Source of the DNA: Pelotomaculum sp.
Lineage (GTDB): Bacteria > Bacillota > Desulfotomaculia > Desulfotomaculales > Pelotomaculaceae
Assembly: GCA_022839445.1 (NCBI GenBank)
Contig: JALHFC010000066.1
Span: 1-6,201, forward strand
Direction of reading: 5' to 3'
DNA length: 6,201 nt
The translations under genes were made by a program, and so were the position numbers. This document shows positions 4,880 to 6,201 of this stretch, one piece after another. Positions within the stretch are counted from its first letter, which is position 1, and the number at the start of each line of letters is the position of its first letter. The notes under the pieces are model-generated. The model did not search any database. It saw only the letters and a program-made list of their open reading frames with translations, and was not told the DNA's origin.

Positions 4880-6021
4880 TTCTGCTTGTGGGAGGAACAA
4901 GTGAAGCGGTTGACATAGGACGGGCCCTGGACAGGGCCGGGCGACCCTACATTATGACGGTAGCTACCGGTTACGGGTACAGGGAAGCCACCGGCCGGGT
5001 AAACGGCCGGGTATTAAAGGGGCCTTTCGACAGCGCGGCATTTGCCCGGCTGTTGAATGAACATCCGGTATCCGTGGTGGTGGATGCGTCTCACCCTTTT
5101 GCCATGGAGCTAAGGCATGAAGTTGCGCAGGCAGCGGAGGCGGCCGGAACCAAGCTGCTCAGGCTGGAGCGGCCTTTCTACCCGGACAGCGACAACTCCG
5201 CCGTTACCTATTTCACTACCGCTGAAGAACTGGGCGCCTGGGCACGGGCCGAAAATTTCCAGAAGATTTTCGTGTCTTCCGGAGTCAAGAGTCTGCAAGT
5301 GCTGACCGGCTGTTTGGAAGTAGAAAACATGTACGTAAGGCTGCTGCCCGCCGTGGAATCAATTTCCACGGCCTTAAGCCTGGGAATAAAATCTTCGCAC
5401 ATTATTGCCGCGGTGGGGCCTTTTGACAGATCATTTAACGAAGCGCTTTTCCGACAACTGGAAATCGACCTGCTGATCACCAAAGACTCCGGGGAAGCCG
5501 GAGGGTTCAACGCCAAAGTGGAAACCGCGCTGGCTTGCGGGTGCCGGGTGGCCGTGCTTAAGCGGCCGGCGCCCGCCCGGGGGGAAGTTTACCGGGACAC
5601 CCGCTCCCTCCTCCAATCCCTGGGCATAGATGAAGATGCCGGGGGCCGCCCGCATGTGCTCCTGTTGGGCCACGGCAGCAAACTTAACACGGCCAACCGG
5701 GGGTTGGAGCGCCTGGCTGATGAAATACAGCGGCGCGGCCAGTTTTCCGGTGTTACGCCGGCCTTCCTGCAATTGGCCCATCCCTCGCTGGAAGACGCCT
5801 TTCAAATGTTGGCAGACAAGGGGGTTTGCCGGGTAGTGATAATGCCTCTCTTTCTTTTTGAAGGAGTGCATATGACAGCTGATATTCCAGCTGCAATAGA
5901 CAGATTGCGCTCAAAATACCCCCATTTACAGGTAACACTGGCGTCCTGCATCGGACCCGACCCCATGCTGGCAATAATCTGTATGCGGAAAATAAGTGAA
6001 GCGCTCAAAAAAGACAACTAG
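4876..6021 (+). CDS. cbiJ: Fusion protein: cobalt-precorrin-6A reductase (CbiJ) + sirohydrochlorin cobaltochelatase (CbiX short form)
   Basis: The 381-residue product joins two enzymes. Residues 1-250 are CbiJ/CobK, which reduces cobalt-precorrin-6A to 6B with a nicotinamide cofactor: LLVGGTSEA (3-11), VVVDASHPFAMELRHE (67-82), VSSGVKSL (133-140), AAVGPF (178-183), and ITKDSGEAGGFNAKVETA (201-218), a family signature. After a short linker (about 250-258), residues 259-381 match the small CbiX chelatase that inserts Co2+ into sirohydrochlorin: LLLGHGSKL (262-270) with His266, FLQLAHPSLEDAF (297-309), IMPLFLFEGVHMTADIP (322-338) with His332. The two histidines are in the positions that bind metal in CbiX/CbiK-type chelatases. 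About 125 residues fits the short CbiX, which works as a homodimer. Translation starts at GTG 4876, overlapping the cbiH stop. I found no stop or frameshift at the domain junction, so the fusion looks genuine rather than a sequencing artefact. No terminator follows. Confidence 0.94.
   Translation: MILLVGGTSEAVDIGRALDRAGRPYIMTVATGYGYREATGRVNGRVLKGPFDSAAFARLLNEHPVSVVVDASHPFAMELRHEVAQAAEAAGTKLLRLERPFYPDSDNSAVTYFTTAEELGAWARAENFQKIFVSSGVKSLQVLTGCLEVENMYVRLLPAVESISTALSLGIKSSHIIAAVGPFDRSFNEALFRQLEIDLLITKDSGEAGGFNAKVETALACGCRVAVLKRPAPARGEVYRDTRSLLQSLGIDEDAGGRPHVLLLGHGSKLNTANRGLERLADEIQRRGQFSGVTPAFLQLAHPSLEDAFQMLADKGVCRVVIMPLFLFEGVHMTADIPAAIDRLRSKYPHLQVTLASCIGPDPMLAIICMRKISEALKKDN
5350..5372. repeat. 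Perfect 9-bp inverted repeat with 5-base loop inside the cbiJ part
   Basis: GCCGTGGAA at 5350-5358 and TTCCACGGC at 5364-5372 are exact reverse complements separated by TCAAT. It is a compact, stable potential RNA hairpin within the codons for about residues 159-166. There is no T-run after it, so it is not an ordinary terminator; a role as an mRNA stability or processing site is only a guess. Confidence 0.55.
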
Positions 6022-6025
6022 GAGG
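6020..6025 (+). promoter_or_regulatory. Orphan ribosome binding site at the end of cbiJ-cbiX
   Basis: AGGAGG overlaps the TAG stop of the fusion gene, exactly as the same motif overlaps the end of cbiE before cbiL. No ATG, GTG or TTG start opening a meaningful frame occurs 5-13 bases downstream; the following sequence is ttcgaagcagctacaatac. It may be the leftover site of a next operon gene that is now missing or displaced. The rest of 6022-6128 is A/C-rich with no gene or terminator that I can support. Confidence 0.45.
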
Positions 6026-6079
6026 TTCGAAGCAGCTACAATACAACTAAACATAACTACAAATAAGCCAATAAAACCA

Positions 6080-6108
6080 TTGACACCAAACATGTATTCG
6101 GCTACAGT
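6080..6108 (+). promoter_or_regulatory. Possible sigma-A type promoter for the downstream HTH gene
   Basis: TTGACA at 6080-6085 is a perfect -35 hexamer. It is followed after exactly 17 bases by TACAGT (6103-6108), which matches the TATAAT -10 at four of six positions. The predicted start near 6115 would leave a very short leader that begins at the ribosome binding site AGGAG (6115-6119). That makes the call uncertain, but the spacing and the AT-rich setting are supportive. Confidence 0.4.
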
Positions 6109-6128
6109 TACACCAGGAGATGGCGCCA

Positions 6129-6201
6129 ATGGAAAAACTATTAACCTCCCATCAAGTAGCGATACTATTAAACGTCTGGCCTGAAACGCTTTCGTCGATG
6201 G
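6129..6201 (+). CDS. Start of an excisionase/MerR-like helix-turn-helix protein (truncated by window end)
   Basis: ATG 6129 opens a frame that runs to the window end and gives 24 residues, MEKLLTSHQVAILLNVWPET then LSSM. This resembles the beginning of small DNA-binding proteins of the HTH_17 (excisionase-family) type, which typically read about 'LLTv.evAe.LgVs..Tl'. Such proteins are often encoded next to integrases on integrative elements, or act as small regulators. AGGAG at 6115-6119 lies 9 bases upstream; an in-frame ATG at 6120 would add MAP but touches the ribosome binding site, so 6129 is preferred. The region just before it is clearly more AT-rich than the cob genes. Only the first helix-turn-helix part is visible, so product and integrity cannot be confirmed. 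Confidence 0.55.
   Translation, partial: MEKLLTSHQVAILLNVWPETLSSM

Noticed and set aside
4992..5013. CGGCCGGGTA repeated twice with 12-base period in cbiJ
   Set aside because: It encodes GRVNGRV, and the CGGCCGGG words are common in this GC-rich DNA; no sign of a functional repeat.
5926..6129. Minus-strand open frame with a hydrophobic stretch that could look like a membrane peptide
   Set aside because: It lies largely antisense to cbiX, lacks a clear ribosome binding site, and its hydrophobicity comes from the complement of A/C-rich intergenic DNA.
5996..6184. Open frame from GTG 5996 encoding 62 residues across the end of cbiX and the intergenic gap
   Set aside because: It starts inside cbiX without a suitable ribosome binding site spacing, has no recognisable motif, and overlaps the better supported HTH start in another frame.

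Overview
The window holds most of an anaerobic (early cobalt insertion) cobalamin/corrin-ring operon. All recognised genes are on the + strand and packed with almost no spacing. In order they are: the 3' end of a membrane protein, probably an ABC-2 type transporter permease (1-147), cbiD (192-1244), cbiE (1234-1941), cbiL (1944-2666), cbiF (2663-3406), a short cbiG (3393-4190), cbiH (4061-4879), and a cbiJ-cbiX fusion (4876-6021). After an AT-richer gap, a short 5' fragment of an excisionase-like helix-turn-helix gene begins at 6129 and runs off the window.

Together the genes cover cobalt insertion into sirohydrochlorin (CbiX domain), C20 methylation (CbiL), C17 methylation with ring contraction (CbiH), C11 methylation (CbiF), delta-lactone opening with loss of the two-carbon fragment (CbiG), C1 methylation (CbiD), reduction (CbiJ domain) and C5 methylation (CbiE). 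CbiT (C15 methylation/decarboxylation), CbiC (mutase) and CbiA (amidation) are not in the window, so they must be encoded elsewhere for a complete pathway. Four of the six cob-gene junctions overlap by 4 to 14 bases, one has a 2-base gap, and cbiG/cbiH overlap by 130 bases. This points to one polycistronic mRNA with translational coupling. No promoter or cobalamin riboswitch is visible just upstream of cbiD, so the operon probably starts further upstream.

The GC-rich coding sequence, the strong GGAGG-type ribosome binding sites and the anaerobic gene set suggest an anaerobic Gram-positive Clostridia-type bacterium, for example the Pelotomaculum/Desulfotomaculum group. That assignment is an inference from memory of gene organisation, not proof.

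I see no undescribed multi-gene system. The most unusual points are: an in-frame 66-bp insertion in cbiE bounded by 23-bp imperfect direct repeats; a CbiG that goes straight from its N-terminal to its C-terminal domain; the 130-base cbiG/cbiH overlap, in which conservation passes from one frame to the other; the fusion of the cobaltochelatase to the precorrin-6A reductase; and an orphan ribosome binding site at the operon's 3' end, followed by a composition change and an excisionase-like gene, possibly the edge of an inserted element.
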